NCBI RefSeq assembly: GCF_003003775.1
Contig: NZ_PVWJ01000008.1
Location: 1-64,000, forward strand
DNA: 64,000 bases
Reading direction: 5' to 3'
From: Merismopedia glauca CCAP 1448/3
GTDB lineage: Bacteria; Cyanobacteriota; Cyanobacteriia; Cyanobacteriales; CCAP-1448
Under the pieces are notes generated by a model. The model did not search any database. It saw only the letters and a program-made list of their open reading frames with translations, and had not been told where the DNA came from. This document shows, in pieces, positions 60,280 through 64,000 of this stretch; the first letter of the stretch is position 1; every line of letters starts with the position of its first letter. The translations under genes and the position numbers were made by a program.

Positions 60280-61161
60280 ATGGCTTACGTTATTGCTACT
60301 GCAAATATGAAGGGTGGTGTCGGCAAAACCACAATTACTGTAAATTTAGCTACTTGTTTGGCAAAAAATTATGGCAAGAAGGTGCTAGTTTTTGACCTAG
60401 ATACTCAAATTAGTGCTACTTTAAGTTTAATGCCCACTAATATTTTTGGTCAACATCGCAAAGCCAGACAGACTTTAAAACAATTAATTAATCAAGTTAT
60501 TAATTTAGAAACTAAAAGGCAAATAGATATTAGAGAAGCTATTGAATATTCTGTTTGCAATATTAAAAACTTAGATTTATTGCCAGGAGATATTGAATTA
60601 TACGATGAGTTTATCGTCGCTGAAATGCTGCATGAAGAAGCTTATGCGGTAGATAAATTAGATTTTGCTTATGTCTGGAATCGGTTTGAAAGAAGATTGA
60701 TTGCTCAGATTATAGAACCAGTTAAATCTGAATATGATTTTATTATTTTAGATTGCGCTCCTGGTTTTAATTTAATGACTCGGAGTGGCTTAACTGCTAG
60801 CGATTTTTACATCCTGCCGACTAAAGCTGAAACTTTATCAGTCATAGGTATTCAGTTGTTAGAAAGACGGATTGCTGAATTAAAGAAAACTCATGAAGCA
60901 GCTCAATTGTTGTCGATTGAACTATTAGGAATAGTTTTTAATATGACAGGTAACATTTTAACTGGAAGGTATCATCGTCAGGTTATGCAAAGAATTAATC
61001 AAGAATTTCCGGCAGAAAAAATATTTCAAACCCAGATTCCCGCAGATATTAATGTAGCTAAAGCTGTTGATAGTTTTATGCCAATTGTTTTGAGTAGTCC
61101 TCAATCTGCTAGTGCTAAATTATTTTCTCAATTAACTCAAGAAGTGCTTCAAAAGATCTAA
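60280..61161 (+). CDS. ParA/MinD-family ATPase
   Basis: 293 residues. Deviant Walker A ANMKGGVGKTTITVNLATCL (signature Lys at residue 11), Walker A' DLDTQISATLSL, and Walker B YDFIILDCAPGFNLMTRSG. The C-terminal part (IPADINVAKAVDSFMPIVL) is ParA-like. It is chromosomal, with no ParB nearby. In cyanobacteria stand-alone ParA proteins position carboxysomes or other cargo. A long insertion at about 65-110 (TLKQLINQVINLETKRQIDI) is unusual. Partner unknown. Confidence 0.88.
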   Translation: MAYVIATANMKGGVGKTTITVNLATCLAKNYGKKVLVFDLDTQISATLSLMPTNIFGQHRKARQTLKQLINQVINLETKRQIDIREAIEYSVCNIKNLDLLPGDIELYDEFIVAEMLHEEAYAVDKLDFAYVWNRFERRLIAQIIEPVKSEYDFIILDCAPGFNLMTRSGLTASDFYILPTKAETLSVIGIQLLERRIAELKKTHEAAQLLSIELLGIVFNMTGNILTGRYHRQVMQRINQEFPAEKIFQTQIPADINVAKAVDSFMPIVLSSPQSASAKLFSQLTQEVLQKI

Positions 61162-61286
61162 TGAGAAGGGAAAGCAAATATGCAATTTCTATTGGCACAG
61201 TAGCTGATTTCACTCCAGTCCTGGCATACTGACATAACATTGGTGGATACTGTATCTTTATCTTCAGAAGGGCTGCAACTATCATA

Positions 61287-63370
<2,084 letters not shown>

Positions 63371-63377
63371 ACTTTAT

Positions 63378-63707
63378 TTAGTTTTTTTTACGATTCCGAT
63401 TTTGCTGTCTATTTTGTTCAGAATTAGAATTGTTTTGTTGAGGCGTAGGGCGGTTTGTATTTCTGGGTAAATCTGCTTCTATTTGCGAATTACGCTGATA
63501 ATTGGAAGGTCTGTATTTCCTTTTAGATGTGTTAATAATGTCATCAATATCATGGTCTACATTGGCGACTCTAGTATCTTCAGCAATAGCTGCTTTTGGG
63601 TCGATTTGAACAATATGGAAATAATTGGTTAATAAAAAAGCAGAGACAAATAACCACTTATAGTTGAGGCTAGAGCCATGATGACAGTTAGTAAATGATG
63701 GTTTCAT
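63378..63707 (-). CDS. hypothetical exported Asn/Gln/Arg-rich protein
   Basis: 109 residues from ATG 63707. A hydrophobic segment (WLFVSAFLLTNYFHIVQIDP, about 19-38) may be a signal peptide or anchor. The remainder is low complexity, rich in Asn, Gln and Arg (RNSQIEADLPRNTNRPTPQQ and beyond), ending NRKKN. No family recognised. Eight bases separate its stop from the heptamer tract. Confidence 0.5.
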   Translation of the reverse strand: MKPSFTNCHHGSSLNYKWLFVSAFLLTNYFHIVQIDPKAAIAEDTRVANVDHDIDDIINTSKRKYRPSNYQRNSQIEADLPRNTNRPTPQQNNSNSEQNRQQNRNRKKN

Positions 63708-63734
63708 ATGATGGTTTTCTCGTACTTGATTAAC

Positions 63735-63998
63735 TTAATTCCATGTCTGCATTTCCTGGATTAATTCTTGATATAAAGTAGGCAAGTCACTCAAAATAGA
63801 GGTCGCATCTTGGATAATTTTAGGTTTATATCTTAACCAATTAGAATTAGATTGATGAGCCACAAATTTGAGAACGGGTAAATAGTTTTTCGCCTGGTCT
63901 AAATAATTTTCTCTTTGCTTAGGGGTAGGAAAATGAGCCAACTTGAATATGGCAATACAAGTAGATATAGTATTCCAAACTGGTAAAATATCCAATGG
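63735..63998 (-). CDS. hypothetical protein, probably 5'-truncated by the window edge
   Basis: An open minus-strand frame of at least 86 codons ends at a TAA complement near 63735. A TTG is visible at 63993-63995, but the frame stays open up to the edge and the true start probably lies outside. Helical, with Leu/Lys/Tyr-rich content (QAKNYLPVLKFVAHQSNSNW). No family recognised. Confidence 0.5.
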   Translation of the reverse strand, partial: PLDILPVWNTISTCIAIFKLAHFPTPKQRENYLDQAKNYLPVLKFVAHQSNSNWLRYKPKIIQDATSILSDLPTLYQELIQEMQTWN

Positions 63999-64000
63999 CG

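Noticed and set aside
60280-61161. ParA gene as sign of a plasmid or partition locus
   Set aside because: No parB, no parS-like sites and housekeeping genes all around (ffh, rpsP, yidC) show a chromosomal location.

Overview
The window is chromosomal DNA from a cyanobacterium. The octamer GCGATCGC (HIP1) occurs throughout, in genes and between them. The gene set also points this way: a plant-type [2Fe-2S] ferredoxin, the variable chain of ferredoxin-thioredoxin reductase, heme oxygenase and BvdR-type biliverdin reductase, and proteins with the mostly cyanobacterial domains DUF2808, DUF3370 and KGK and PEP-CTERM sorting tags. The base composition is moderately AT-rich. The genus cannot be read from the sequence. 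There are no rRNA genes, no phage and no replication origin; one tRNA gene (Arg, CCG) is present.

Layout. 1-2.6 kb: the ribosome/membrane-insertion cluster rpmH-rnpA-PH protein-yidC-jag, on the minus strand and cut off by the window edge. 2.8-8.8 kb: DUF2808 protein, ketopantoate reductase, an orphan ABC ATPase, bvdR, petF, sulfiredoxin and Dps. 9.0-9.7 kb: two adjacent broken genes, one with a 17-bp tandem duplication and one with an internal TAG. 9.7-16.6 kb: Uma2 nuclease, PatD-like protein, the RelA/SpoT homologue, exported proteins, a LuxR-type regulator and an FHA protein. 17-24 kb: Cu-type P-ATPase, ftrV, UvrD-like helicase, a PEP-CTERM protein, tRNA-Arg and an orphan mini-CRISPR. 24-35 kb: a second exported four-cysteine protein, CBS, M42 peptidase, CYTH, DUF3370, threonine aldolase, a DAACS transporter and relics of a P450 and an acyl-CoA dehydrogenase. 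35-47 kb: heme oxygenase, dynamin-like GTPase, KGK-KGK-HNH, DnaJ-pentapeptide protein, the ffh-rpsP-khpA-phoH run and an ABC-2 exporter. 47-64 kb: PstS-like binding protein, PKHD dioxygenase, lipoprotein, PEP-CTERM protein, two transposase-derived paralogues, a toxin-antitoxin pair fused to pbpC, transglutaminase, ParA and a desaturase/cyclopropane-synthase operon.

Links between genes. Heme oxygenase and BvdR are consecutive steps (heme to biliverdin to bilirubin). Jag/KhpB and KhpA are the two partners of a known RNA-binding KH heterodimer, here at opposite sides of the window. YidC and Ffh both serve membrane-protein insertion. Ferredoxin and FtrV belong to the light-driven thioredoxin system, and sulfiredoxin and Dps are oxidative-stress functions. 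The Delta9-type desaturase overlaps the cyclopropane-fatty-acid synthase gene, so one can make the double bond the other methylates.

The least explained signals are: (i) a hairpin CTACCC-GAAA-GGGTAG-GACAC found four times, placed 101-102 nt upstream of each of two paralogous exported four-cysteine proteins and again downstream of each; (ii) two intact IS701-like transposase paralogues that both carry Asn where the first catalytic Asp is expected; (iii) a MITE with 24-bp inverted ends and a perfect 8-bp target duplication; (iv) heptanucleotide tandem repeats of several unrelated sequences; (v) a one-spacer CRISPR remnant with no cas genes. Functions are assigned from recognised motifs and remembered family features, not from database searches.
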